NCBI GenBank assembly: GCA_964551735.1
Contig: CAZKEF010000013.1
Location: 1-64,000 of the forward strand
Reading direction: 5' to 3'
From: DAOUAT01 sp964551735
Lineage (GTDB): Bacteria > Chloroflexota > Anaerolineae > CG2-30-64-16
DNA: 64,000 bases
The translations under genes were made by a program, and so were the position numbers. Below, in pieces: positions 55,765 to 63,656 of the stretch (position 1 is the first letter of the stretch; every line of letters starts with the position of its first letter). The notes under the pieces are model-generated. The model had not been told where the DNA came from and searched no databases. It saw nothing but the letters and a program-made list of their open reading frames with translations.

Positions 55765-55799
55765 AGAGCGCAAAGAGTCTGTAGGATTCTTTGCGCTCT
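55765..55799. terminator. Hairpin between the Hdr-like gene and E1 alpha
   Basis: A perfect 12-bp stem (AGAGCGCAAAGA with TCTTTGCGCTCT) and 11-nt loop, without a strong T tract. May be a terminator or a repeat element. Confidence 0.5.
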
Positions 55800-55822
55800 G
55801 GTTTCACGAATGGCTTGCTGCC

Positions 55823-57892
55823 TTACGCCGGCGCCGTTTCCGTAACCAGCGCCTCCGCCACGATCTCCGCCACATCCCGGATCACCAGCGCCTCCGCGCC
55901 CTTCGCGCCCCTGGCATCCTCTAGCATGATCATGCAGAATGGGCACGCCACGCCAACCTCGGCGCAGCCGGCGGCCTGGATTTGGGCCAGGCGGTTGTAG
56001 TTCACCCGCACGTCCCCCTCGTCCTCTTGCCAGACGCGGGCGCCGCCGCCGCCGCAGCACATCGCTAGGTCCTTCGCTTTCGCCATCTCGACCAGTTTCA
56101 TGCCGGTCGCGGTCGCCAGGGCGCGCGGGGCATCGTACTCGTCGTTGTAGCGGCCCAGGTAGCATGGATCGTGGAACGTAACCTTCCCCTTGGTCTCAGC
56201 CTTGACCCTAATCTGACCCTCCGCCAGCAGCGCCTCGATGTACTGCGTGTGGTGCATCACCTGGAACTCGCCGCCGAACTGCGGGTACTCGTTGAGCAGG
56301 GTGTTGTAGCAGTGCGGGCAGTGGGTCAGGATCAGCTTGAACTTATACTGCTTCAGCGTCTCGATGTTCTGTTGGGCCAACTGTTGGAACAGGTACTCGT
56401 TGCCGGCGCGGCGCGCGGTGTCGCCGGTGCAGGTCTCCTCCTCGCCCAGGATAGCGAAGTTGACCCCGGCCGCGTGCAGGATCCTGGCGATGGCGCGGCT
56501 GACCTTCTGGTTGCGGGCATCATACGCGCCCGCACACCCCACCCACCACAGCACGTCCACCTCGGCGCCCTCGTCCAGGCTCGCCATGATCGGCACCTCG
56601 AAATCCAAGCCATCGGTCCAGGCCGTGCGCTTCCGTTTCGGCTGCTTCCAGGGATTGCCGGAGCGCTCGATGTTGGTCAGCGTCTTGCCCAGGCTGGCGG
56701 GGATGTCGCCTTCCATCAAGGCCAGGTAGCGGCGCATATCGGTGATCGCATCCACGTGGTCAATGAGCACCGGGCACTCGTACACGCAGCCGTAGCAGGT
56801 GGTGCAGGCCCACAGCGTCTCATGCTTGATGACGTCGCCGACCATGGCCTTGCCGTTCCCGTTGTCCCCGTTCTTCTGCGCCGGGCCGAGCAGCTTCGGC
56901 CCTTGCGCGGTCATGTAGTGCTGCAAGTCGAGTATGACGTACTTCGGGTTCAGGGGCTGGTTCGCCGCGTAGGCCGGGCAGACGACCTGGCAGCGGCCGC
57001 ATTCGGTGCAGGCGTCGAGGTTGACCAGTTGCGGTTGCGGGAAGTCGGTGAGCTTCTTGACGCCGAGCTGCTCGGCCTGTTCCAGGTCGAGGATCGGCTT
57101 CAGCGCGCCCTTGACTTTGAACGGCGCAAAGAAGATGTTGGCCGGCGACGTGAAGACATGGAACAGGTTGGTGCGGGGCAGGGTGGCGAACGCGGCCGAG
57201 ACGCCCAGGAAGTGGATGCTCCACAGGACCCGGTGCGCGGTCTCCAGCCCGGCGACATCGCCCCCACGAAACAGCAGGCTGATGGGGTACGCGACCACCG
57301 AGAACGGCGCCCAGGCCGGCTGCAGTGCGGCCAGCCGCAGCGCCTCGACGAACAGGCCGGTGAGCACGATAAACGCCAGCAGCGGCAGGGTGAGGTTGAA
57401 GCGCCAATCAATGTTGAGGCGATCCGGCCGCACCAGGTAGCGCCGGTAGATCGCCAGCCCCAGGCCCACCAGCGCGAAGAGCGCGGCCAGGTCGAGCACG
57501 AGCTTCTCGGCCAGGTAGAAGTCGCCTTTCAGCAGCTTGACCTTGAAGATCAGCTCGAAGACGTCAGTGTCGAGGGCCCCCAGCACCGTGCCGATGAAAA
57601 AGAGCACCATGGTCCAAAAGATCAACAGGTGCATCACGGCCGGGTAGCTTTGGCGCAGGATGCGCGCCTGGGCCACGGCGTATTTCAGCGTGCGCAGCGT
57701 GCGCTCCCAGGGCCGGTCGAACGATAGCGCCGGCTGCCCCTGGCGCCACAGCTTGATCCGCTGCACGATGCCATAGACCATGATGAGCGCGGCGATGCCG
57801 ATGATGATGAAGAAGACGATGCGGAGGGGGATGGGGATGTTCCACCAACCGAGCCGGCAAGGGACGCCGGGGGGACAAAGTGCGTGTTCCAT
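55823..57892 (-). CDS. Membrane-anchored heterodisulfide-reductase-like Fe-S protein
   Basis: 689 residues. About five to six N-terminal helices (IPLRIVFFIIIGIAALIMVYG through about residue 260) resemble the NarI/DsrM-type b-type cytochrome module, with His residues in the helices. A ferredoxin pair follows: CTECGRCQVVCP and CTTCYGCVYECP. Then come two CCG domains: CTGDTARRAGNE with THCPHCYNT, and DPCYLGRYND with CCGGGGARVW and ACPFCM. This is the HdrD/TmcB/GlpC design of quinone-linked thiol or disulfide enzymes. Likely an electron input or output between the menaquinone pool and a cytosolic donor. The substrate is unknown. Just downstream of mrp in the same strand series. Confidence 0.88.
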   Translation of the reverse strand: MEHALCPPGVPCRLGWWNIPIPLRIVFFIIIGIAALIMVYGIVQRIKLWRQGQPALSFDRPWERTLRTLKYAVAQARILRQSYPAVMHLLIFWTMVLFFIGTVLGALDTDVFELIFKVKLLKGDFYLAEKLVLDLAALFALVGLGLAIYRRYLVRPDRLNIDWRFNLTLPLLAFIVLTGLFVEALRLAALQPAWAPFSVVAYPISLLFRGGDVAGLETAHRVLWSIHFLGVSAAFATLPRTNLFHVFTSPANIFFAPFKVKGALKPILDLEQAEQLGVKKLTDFPQPQLVNLDACTECGRCQVVCPAYAANQPLNPKYVILDLQHYMTAQGPKLLGPAQKNGDNGNGKAMVGDVIKHETLWACTTCYGCVYECPVLIDHVDAITDMRRYLALMEGDIPASLGKTLTNIERSGNPWKQPKRKRTAWTDGLDFEVPIMASLDEGAEVDVLWWVGCAGAYDARNQKVSRAIARILHAAGVNFAILGEEETCTGDTARRAGNEYLFQQLAQQNIETLKQYKFKLILTHCPHCYNTLLNEYPQFGGEFQVMHHTQYIEALLAEGQIRVKAETKGKVTFHDPCYLGRYNDEYDAPRALATATGMKLVEMAKAKDLAMCCGGGGARVWQEDEGDVRVNYNRLAQIQAAGCAEVGVACPFCMIMLEDARGAKGAEALVIRDVAEIVAEALVTETAPA

Positions 57893-57943
57893 GGTTCCTC
57901 AGCTCCTTTGCTTAAGAAATCACAGCAGGTAAGGACAAGGGCC

Positions 57944-57988
57944 GGTTTGAGAAACCAGGTTTCTGCGAGAAACCTGGTTTCTCAAACC
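57944..57988. repeat. Perfect 21-bp palindrome (GAGAAACCAGGTTTCT type)
   Basis: 57944-57964 is exactly complementary to 57968-57988 with a GCG loop; the core word is AGAAACCAGGTTTCT. It lies between mrp and the Hdr-like gene and would form a very stable hairpin in RNA of either strand. Confidence 0.8.
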
Positions 57989-57996
57989 AGGTATCA

Positions 57997-59082
57997 TCAC
58001 ATCTCCAACTTGATGGGAACCTTCGGCGCGGCCGGCCGCCTGGCGTTCAGCACGCTGACCTGCGCCGCGATCTTCTGCGCGATCTCCCGGAAGGTCTCGG
58101 CCTGTTCGGTGTCGGGGCAGCAGGCGACGACCGGCTCGCCTCGGTCGCCGCTCTCGCGCACCACTGGCGCGAGGGCCACCCGGCCCAGGAATGGCACGCC
58201 CAGCCGGGCCGCGGCCGCCTCGCCGCCGCCGGAACCGAAGACTTCACCGGCCATGTTCTCAATGATGCCCAGGATGGGCACCTCCAGCCGGTTGAACGCG
58301 GTGATGCCGCGCATGGCGTCGGCCAGGGCCAGCGGCTGCGGCGTGGTGACGATGACCGCGCCGGTCAGCGGCACGAGCTGCGCCAGGCTCATCTGCGCGT
58401 CACCGGTGCCGGGGGGCAGGTCCACCACCAGGTAGTCCAGGTCGCGGCCGGCCGGGTCGCCCCAGGCCACATCGGTCAGCAGTTGCTCGATGGCCTTGTG
58501 CAGCATCGGCCCGCGCCACACCAGCGCCTCGCCGTCGGGCACCAGGAAACCGATGGACATCACCTGCACGCCGTGCGCCACGGCCGGCACCATCTTCTCA
58601 TTGTCTATCCCCGGCATGTCGAACACGCCCATCGCAATGGGCACGTTGGGGCCGTAGATGTCCGCGTCCAGGATGCCGACCCGGGCGCCCATCTGCCCCA
58701 GCGCCACGGCCAGGTTAGCCGCGATGGTGGTCTTGCCCACCCCGCCCTTGCCGCTGGCCACAGCGATGATGTTCTTGATCGGCACGCTCAGCTTGGCGCC
58801 GATGCGGTTGTCGGCGCGCACCTGGGCATCGAACTTCACAGCTACGTTCTTGACGCCCGGCAGCTTGCTTACGGCTTCGGTGGCCTCGCGCTCCATCTGC
58901 CCCTTCAACGGGCACGCGGGCGTGGTCAAGGTAATGGTGAAGGACACATCGCCGTCGGTGACGGCGATATCCTTCACCATGTTGAGCGTCACCAGGTCTT
59001 TGTGGAGCTCAGGCTCCTGCACCGTTTTCAGCGCGGCCAGGACCATGTCCGTGGTTACGCGATTCGATTTACCGAATACCAT
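57997..59082 (-). CDS. mrp: Mrp/NBP35-type Fe-S cluster carrier ATPase
   Basis: 361 residues from the ATG at 59082, seven bases after GGAG; an extended frame to 59127 is not supported. An N-terminal DUF59/MIP18 domain (MVLAALKTVQEPELHKDLVTLNMVKDIAV) precedes the P-loop GKGGVGKTTIAANLA (about 115-130) and DADIYGPN. The C-terminal half lacks an obvious CxxC, which is common in bacterial Mrp of this type. Delivers [4Fe-4S] clusters. Near the Fe-S-rich Hdr-like and Nuo genes it could serve complex assembly. Confidence 0.92.
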   Translation of the reverse strand: MVFGKSNRVTTDMVLAALKTVQEPELHKDLVTLNMVKDIAVTDGDVSFTITLTTPACPLKGQMEREATEAVSKLPGVKNVAVKFDAQVRADNRIGAKLSVPIKNIIAVASGKGGVGKTTIAANLAVALGQMGARVGILDADIYGPNVPIAMGVFDMPGIDNEKMVPAVAHGVQVMSIGFLVPDGEALVWRGPMLHKAIEQLLTDVAWGDPAGRDLDYLVVDLPPGTGDAQMSLAQLVPLTGAVIVTTPQPLALADAMRGITAFNRLEVPILGIIENMAGEVFGSGGGEAAAARLGVPFLGRVALAPVVRESGDRGEPVVACCPDTEQAETFREIAQKIAAQVSVLNARRPAAPKVPIKLEM

Positions 59083-59111
59083 TCGTTGTCTCCAGATACA
59101 AGGTTGTGCGA

Positions 59112-59176
59112 TCACTGCGTACTGCATACTTCGTACTACATACTACGGCTGCTGTCTCCACCAGTACGCAGTACGC
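59112..59176. repeat. TACTGCGTA-family repeats with inverted arms (copy 5)
   Basis: ACTGCGTACTG (59114-59124) and its exact complement CAGTACGCAGT (59162-59172) bracket related words (CATACTTCGTACTACATACTAC), upstream of mrp. Confidence 0.65.
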
Positions 59177-59191
59177 GGTGCGCAGCAGGCT

Positions 59192-60517
59192 CTAGCTCTT
59201 CCCCAAATCCTCCATCACCATCCCCGCCACCTTCCGCCCGATCTCCACCGCGAAGTTCGTGCCGCGGTCCCAGGGATAGACCTGGCTCATGCTGGCGAAG
59301 TAAAGGCCGGGCAGGGGGGTGCGCAGGGGCGGGATGCTGCGTGAGTGGTTGACCGGCGGCACCGGCTGGGCATAGGCTGTCCGCCACAGCCACGTCTCCT
59401 TCACCCAGCTCCGGTCGAACGCCGGGTTGAAGCGGGCCAGCGCGGGCAGGAAGCGCTCCAGGAGCTGCTCCTTGCTCAGGCTGAAGTACTCGTGATCTGG
59501 GTTCAAGTAATCGCCGCAGTAGATCAGGTGATCACCGCCGTAGTGCTCCGGTCCGATAAAGTTGGTGTGCTCCACCATGGCCAGGAACGGGAACCCGGCA
59601 TCCTTGGGCAGATTGTGCCAGTAATACTCGGTGAGCCGTTGCTTCAGGCTGATCACCAGCACCACCGCGCCCATAGACTTTAGCGCCTTCAACCCGGCCG
59701 CATAACTCTCCGGCAGGTCGGGGGCCATCTTTGCCATCAGCGCGGGCGAGCTGGTGGAGATGACGGCATCGTAGCTTTCGGCGCCGGCCGCGGTCGCAAC
59801 GACGGGACCCGACAGGTTTGCAGAAATCTGTTGGGCCTTGATCGCCGTCACCGGCGTCGCCAGCCGGATCGCCACCCCGCGCGCCCGCAGTACGTCGGCC
59901 AGCTTGTCCAGGAACACCTGGAAGCCGCCGGCGAAGGTCCCCAGCCTGGTGGTGCGCGCGTGCAGCCGCGCCCAGAACCAGGCCATGTTGACGACGTTCA
60001 GGTTCTCCTCGCCGAACTTGCCCACCAGCATCGGCCGCCACAGCGCGTTATAAATCCGCTCGCCGGCCCATTTGCGCATCCAGGCGTCCGCGGTGACGCG
60101 TTCCAATGGCTGCCAGCGCGGGGTGAGGCGCAGGTAGACCCCCACGCCGCCGAAACGGATCAGGTCAATCAGCGAGAAATGCTTGAGGGTGAACTTGAGG
60201 GCTTCGACGTAGGAGTCCAGCGGCTGGAACTTGCCCTGGTAGTAGACCACCGTGTAGGGCCGCGGGAACCGGACCTGGTCGCTCCACCCCAGCTCCTGGA
60301 TCAGGCCGAGCATGTGCTTGTCGGACGCGAACCAGTGATGGTAGAACTTTTCCAGGGTCCAATCCCAGTGCGGGGCTTTGAACCCGGCCGCCAGCCCGCC
60401 CACGGCGGGCGCAGCCTCGTAAATCGTGACCTGGTGGCCGGCCCGGTTCAGGTCGTAGGCGGCGGCCAGGCCGGCCACCCCTGCGCCGATGATCGCGACT
60501 TTTTTACTGGCAGACAT
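59192..60517 (-). CDS. NAD(P)/FAD-dependent oxidoreductase (amine-oxidase/desaturase-like)
   Basis: 441 residues from the ATG at 60517; a GTG at 60529 overlaps the upstream stop. FAD-binding VAIIGAGVAGLAAAYDLNRAGHQVTIYEAAPAVGGLA (about residues 7-43) and a C-terminal LPGLYFASMSQVYPWDRGTNFAVEIG are typical of the protoporphyrinogen-oxidase/phytoene-desaturase superfamily, close to proteins that act on glycan or lipid-linked substrates. No substrate can be named. The 118-residue CxxCH protein is immediately upstream, translationally close. Confidence 0.85.
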   Translation of the reverse strand: MSASKKVAIIGAGVAGLAAAYDLNRAGHQVTIYEAAPAVGGLAAGFKAPHWDWTLEKFYHHWFASDKHMLGLIQELGWSDQVRFPRPYTVVYYQGKFQPLDSYVEALKFTLKHFSLIDLIRFGGVGVYLRLTPRWQPLERVTADAWMRKWAGERIYNALWRPMLVGKFGEENLNVVNMAWFWARLHARTTRLGTFAGGFQVFLDKLADVLRARGVAIRLATPVTAIKAQQISANLSGPVVATAAGAESYDAVISTSSPALMAKMAPDLPESYAAGLKALKSMGAVVLVISLKQRLTEYYWHNLPKDAGFPFLAMVEHTNFIGPEHYGGDHLIYCGDYLNPDHEYFSLSKEQLLERFLPALARFNPAFDRSWVKETWLWRTAYAQPVPPVNHSRSIPPLRTPLPGLYFASMSQVYPWDRGTNFAVEIGRKVAGMVMEDLGKS

Positions 60518-60525
60518 GAGGGGAA

Positions 60526-60882
60526 TCACTCCTCAACCACGTCCGGCATCTCTTCGTCCGGCACCGGTTCGCCGGCCAGGTAAGCGTCAATGTCGCGCCG
60601 GGCCTTCTGATAGAGCACAAGCAGGTCAGCGTCAGTGCCTTTGAACTGCATCACCGACTGGGTGGCGCAGAGCTGACAGCCGCGCATGTACTTGAAGCTG
60701 CCTTCGTGGCACTTCACGCAACCATCCAGGCGGATCATGAGCAGCGAGAAAGCCAGGCTGTCCGGCTCGGTCTCCGGCAGCGTGGCGACGCGCGTCACCA
60801 GGTCAGCCCACTCGGGCCCGCGCAGGTTGCGCAGCAAGGGGATGAGCCTGGGAGGGAACAAAAGTTCAGCCTTCGGATACAT
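60526..60882 (-). CDS. Uncharacterised CxxCH protein
   Basis: 118 residues. After a leucine-rich helix (LIPLLRNLRGPEWADLVTRVA) comes RLDGCVKCHEGSFKYMRGCQLCATQ, with two CxxC pairs (one as CVKCH, the c-heme motif) about 14 residues apart. An acidic tail (EEMPDVVEE) ends it. No signal peptide is visible, so heme c is unlikely; a zinc or Fe-S site is more plausible. The same-strand FAD oxidoreductase starts within about ten bases, so they may act together. I do not recognise the family. Confidence 0.7.
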   Translation of the reverse strand: MYPKAELLFPPRLIPLLRNLRGPEWADLVTRVATLPETEPDSLAFSLLMIRLDGCVKCHEGSFKYMRGCQLCATQSVMQFKGTDADLLVLYQKARRDIDAYLAGEPVPDEEMPDVVEE

Positions 60883-60935
60883 AGTGTCTCGTGATGCGTA
60901 ACAGATGCTATCGGCGCTGAGAAACTGATGTCACC

Positions 60936-61085
60936 CTGAGCGGGTTCATCCCGTGACTGGCGCTACAGCGTGGTTCTAGCGAAGGGTCTCGGTCATACAT
61001 CATAGAGACCTTGGCCTTGTTGCAGCCAACGGATTCTTCGCTGGTTTCACGCCGTAACGGAAGGGTCTGGTCTGACCCGCTCAGA
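60936..61085. mobile_element. MITE-like element with 10-bp terminal inverted repeats (copy B)
   Basis: CTGAGCGGGT (60936-60945) and ACCCGCTCAG (61076-61085) are perfect inverted ends. The right part contains TTCTTCGCTGGTTTCACGCC and GTAAC, aligned with copy A at 21826-21948. The 150-bp element has no coding frame of note and fills the gap between the CxxCH and DUF1858 genes. Confidence 0.6.
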
Positions 61086-61112
61086 ATGACTTCTTGATCG
61101 TGATAGCGTGTC

Positions 61113-61571
61113 CTAAAAATCCAGTTTCACGTTAGTAGTCTTCGTCGGGCCGGATGCGCTGCCGCTACCACCGCCAGCAATGGCGTTCAGCGCGGCCATC
61201 AGCCCCTTCTGGTCAATACCGTAGGTCTGGCAGGCACCCTCGATGGTGTCCACGTCGCTGACCGCGCAGTGCGAGCAGCCGCCCAAGTGGAAGTTGGCCA
61301 GCACCTCGGTCACCTTGGGATGGACGGCCAACGCTTCAGCAATGGTCATATCAGGGCGGAAGACCGCCTCGCCGGACTGTTGCCGGAGATTGAGCCGCAG
61401 CTCCGCGACCTGCTGGCTCATTTGCTCCTGCATCTCGTTCAACGCGCCGCGCAGCTCAAAGACGGTGCTGCTGGCGCGTTCCAGTTGTTCCTGCAAGCCG
61501 CTGGCACGGCGCATGGCCAGGAAGGCCGCCAACAAGGCGACAAGCGCGAGGATCAAGGCGGCGGTGGTCAT
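61113..61571 (-). CDS. Membrane-anchored DUF1858 protein
   Basis: 152 residues. An N-terminal transmembrane helix (AALILALVALLAAFLAMRRA) and a coiled coil (to about residue 68, LEQMSQQ-like heptads) carry a C-terminal DUF1858 domain. This reads DMTIAEALAVHPKVTEVLANFHLGGCSHC, followed by DTIEGACQTYGID, and has the redox-type CxxC (GGCSHC) of this domain. The Gly/Ser-rich tail is disordered. DUF1858 units occur with hybrid-cluster proteins and other redox enzymes. Perhaps a membrane redox partner for nearby Fe-S proteins. Confidence 0.85.
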   Translation of the reverse strand: MTTAALILALVALLAAFLAMRRASGLQEQLERASSTVFELRGALNEMQEQMSQQVAELRLNLRQQSGEAVFRPDMTIAEALAVHPKVTEVLANFHLGGCSHCAVSDVDTIEGACQTYGIDQKGLMAALNAIAGGGSGSASGPTKTTNVKLDF

Positions 61572-61581
61572 GTGGCGCTCC

Positions 61582-62262
61582 TTATAGGGTCAACGTCTCT
61601 CCCGGTTTCAACAGGATGGGCTGGACACCCGTCTTCGCCCGGATGGCATCGGCAACAGCTTGCGCGTCCTGCGCGATGATGCCGAAAGTGTTATAGTGCA
61701 TCAGGATGGCCTGTTTCGGCTGTAAGAATCCTACCGCTTTCACCGCGTCTTCCGGGCCCATGGTGAAGTTGTCGCCGATGGGCAGCATCGCGGCGTCAAT
61801 CCCCTCCTCGCCGTACAGCTTCATATCCAGGAACAATGCTGTGTCGCCCGCGTGGTACAGCACCTTATCCTCCAGCCACAACAGGAAGCCGCAGGGGTTC
61901 CCGCCGTAGGAGCCATCGGGGAAGCTGGAACCGTGATGCGCGATGGTCAGCTTGACTTTGCCGAACGGAAAAACCCGCGCGCCGCCGATGTGCATGGGGT
62001 GCGCGTTCACGCCGTGCGCGCCGACGTAGTTGGCGATCTCGAAGTTACTGATCACCGTGGCGCCGGTGCGTTGGGCGATAGGGACCGTGTCCCCCAGGTG
62101 ATCGCCGTGCGCGTGCGTCACCAGGATGTAGTCCGGCTGCACCTGGTCGGCCGTGACATCAGCCATCTCGTTGCCGGTCAGGAACGGGTCAATGAGCAGG
62201 TCGGCCTGGTCCGTCTTGACGGTGAAGCAGGCGTGGCCGTGATAGGTGATGTGGATCGTCAT
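61582..62262 (-). CDS. UPF0173 metallo-beta-lactamase-fold hydrolase
   Basis: 226 residues. The metal-binding THAHGDHLGD is at about residues 49-58, with TYHGHACFTVKTDQADLLIDPF at the N-terminus and YHAGDTALFLDMKLYGE later, plus MHYNTFGII near the end; this is the UPF0173 signature. It may be a hydrolase of small phospho- or lactone compounds; the exact substrate is unknown. Ends 10 bp before the DUF1858 gene start. Confidence 0.92.
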   Translation of the reverse strand: MTIHITYHGHACFTVKTDQADLLIDPFLTGNEMADVTADQVQPDYILVTHAHGDHLGDTVPIAQRTGATVISNFEIANYVGAHGVNAHPMHIGGARVFPFGKVKLTIAHHGSSFPDGSYGGNPCGFLLWLEDKVLYHAGDTALFLDMKLYGEEGIDAAMLPIGDNFTMGPEDAVKAVGFLQPKQAILMHYNTFGIIAQDAQAVADAIRAKTGVQPILLKPGETLTL

Positions 62263-62277
62263 GAGCGCCTCCGCTGG

Positions 62278-62307
62278 TACTGCGTATTGCGTATTGCGTA
62301 CTGCTGC
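62278..62307. repeat. TACTGCGTA-family repeat (copy 6)
   Basis: TACTGCGTATTGCGTATTGC and GTACTGCTGC, between the nuoI stop and the UPF0173 gene start. Confidence 0.65.
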
Positions 62308-63552
62308 TTACGGTTTGTCGCCGGATCCGCCGGCGGCTTTCGCGGCGCGGCGGGCGGCGGCCTCAGCCTTCAGGCGGGCGATCTCTTCCGGGCTGCGGTT
62401 GGCGCCGACGCCGGAGGGCGCGGGCGCTTCGGCCGCGGGCGCAGGGGCGGCCGGAACAGGCGCCGGGACCGGCGCGGCGGCTTCGGCGACGTGCGCGGCC
62501 TCGCCGGCGGCTTTGGCTGCCCGTCGTGCAGCGGCTTCAGCCTTCAACCGGGCGATCTCCTCCGGGCTACGGTTGGCGCCGACGCCGGAGGGCGCGGGCG
62601 CTTCGGCCGCGGGCGCAGGGGCGGCCGGAACAGGCGCCGGGAGCGGCGCGGCGGCTTCGGCGACGGGCGCAACCTCCCCGGCAGCTTTCGCGGCGCGGCG
62701 GGCGGCGGCTTCGGCCTTCAGCCGGGCGATCTCCTCCGGGCTGCGGCTGGCGCCAACGCCGGACGGCGCAGGGGCGGGCGCGGGCGCCTCGGCTGCAGGC
62801 GCGACTTCGCCGGCAGCTTTGGCCGCGCGGCGGGCGGCAGCCTCGGCCTTGAGGCGTTCGATTTCCTCCGGCGAGCGGCCAGGGGCGGGTTGCGCCGCGG
62901 CCGGGGCCGGAGGAGGCTGGGCGGGAGGCGCGGCAGGCTTCGGCGCGGCAGTTTCCGGCTTCGCGGGCTTGGCTGACTTCTCAGCCTCCTTGGCCTTGCG
63001 GGCTGCCTCCTCAGCTTCCCAATCGGTGGGGCGGATGCGCGCGTAATAGGTGGTGGGCACGCGCAGTGTCGGGAGGTCAAACACCAGGTGCGGCATGCGC
63101 TGGTACGCGGCGATCTCGTAATCGTTGTTCATCTTGATCGCGTCGAACGGGCAGAACTCCGCGCAGAAGCCGCAGTTCATGCAGATGGTGGTGTCAATGT
63201 AAAACTCGGCCGGCTTGGTCAGCGGCTTGCCGTTCTCGTCCTTGGCGCGCACGATCCAGATGCACTGCGGCGGGCACACCTTGGCGCAAATGCCGCACGC
63301 GGTGCACCGATCTTCGCCGGTCTCAGCATCGTAAATCAGAACAGGGATGTAGCGGAACCGTTCAGCCAGCTTGCGCCGTTCTTCCGGGTACTGAATCGTG
63401 AACAGGCCCGTCACATCGGTCCCTTTGGTCTGGCTGAGCTCTTCCTTGCCGCCCGCGTACCGGCTGGGGATCTGCTTGATATCGTCAACGTAGGTGGTCA
63501 CGAACTGCTTGAGCGTGACCCCCAAACCCTTAAGGACACCGGATCCGAACAT
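62308..63552 (-). CDS. nuoI: NADH-quinone oxidoreductase subunit I with repeat-built C-terminal extension
   Basis: 414 residues from the ATG at 63552 (GGAGTCAAC-ATG); NuoI is usually 130-230. Residues 1-175 are a normal subunit with two [4Fe-4S] motifs: CTACGICAKVCPPQC (Cys 83, 86, 89, 93) and CMNCGFCAEFCPFD (124, 127, 130, 134). From about 178 a Lys/Ala/Pro-rich tail carries four copies of SPEEIARLKAEAAARRAAKA at about 227, 271, 329 and 387, joined by Pro/Ala linkers. It resembles a flexible rod plus short helices; function unknown. The repeat DNA (62340-62880) is nearly identical between units, showing recent expansion. Confidence 0.93.
   Translation of the reverse strand: MFGSGVLKGLGVTLKQFVTTYVDDIKQIPSRYAGGKEELSQTKGTDVTGLFTIQYPEERRKLAERFRYIPVLIYDAETGEDRCTACGICAKVCPPQCIWIVRAKDENGKPLTKPAEFYIDTTICMNCGFCAEFCPFDAIKMNNDYEIAAYQRMPHLVFDLPTLRVPTTYYARIRPTDWEAEEAARKAKEAEKSAKPAKPETAAPKPAAPPAQPPPAPAAAQPAPGRSPEEIERLKAEAAARRAAKAAGEVAPAAEAPAPAPAPSGVGASRSPEEIARLKAEAAARRAAKAAGEVAPVAEAAAPLPAPVPAAPAPAAEAPAPSGVGANRSPEEIARLKAEAAARRAAKAAGEAAHVAEAAAPVPAPVPAAPAPAAEAPAPSGVGANRSPEEIARLKAEAAARRAAKAAGGSGDKP
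62340..62880. repeat. Coding tandem repeats in nuoI
   Basis: Four units encoding SPEEIxRLKAEAAARRAAKA, two of them with identical 58-residue spacing and near-identical linker sequence (APAPAAEAPAPSGVGANR). Confidence 0.85.
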
Positions 63553-63564
63553 GTTGACTCCTTT

Positions 63565-63656
63565 GCAGGGAAACAGGGAAACAAGGAAACAGGGAAACAA
63601 GGAATCGCTCGTAACCCCCTTGTCTACTTGTCTACTCGTCTACTTGTTTCCTTGTC
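63565..63656. repeat. Tandem GGAAACAA and TTGTCTACT repeats
   Basis: In the gap between nuoI and nuoD, CAGGGAAACAAGGAAACAGG and its continuation are followed by a run of CTTGTCTACTTGTCTACTCG words up to the nuoD stop. Confidence 0.7.
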
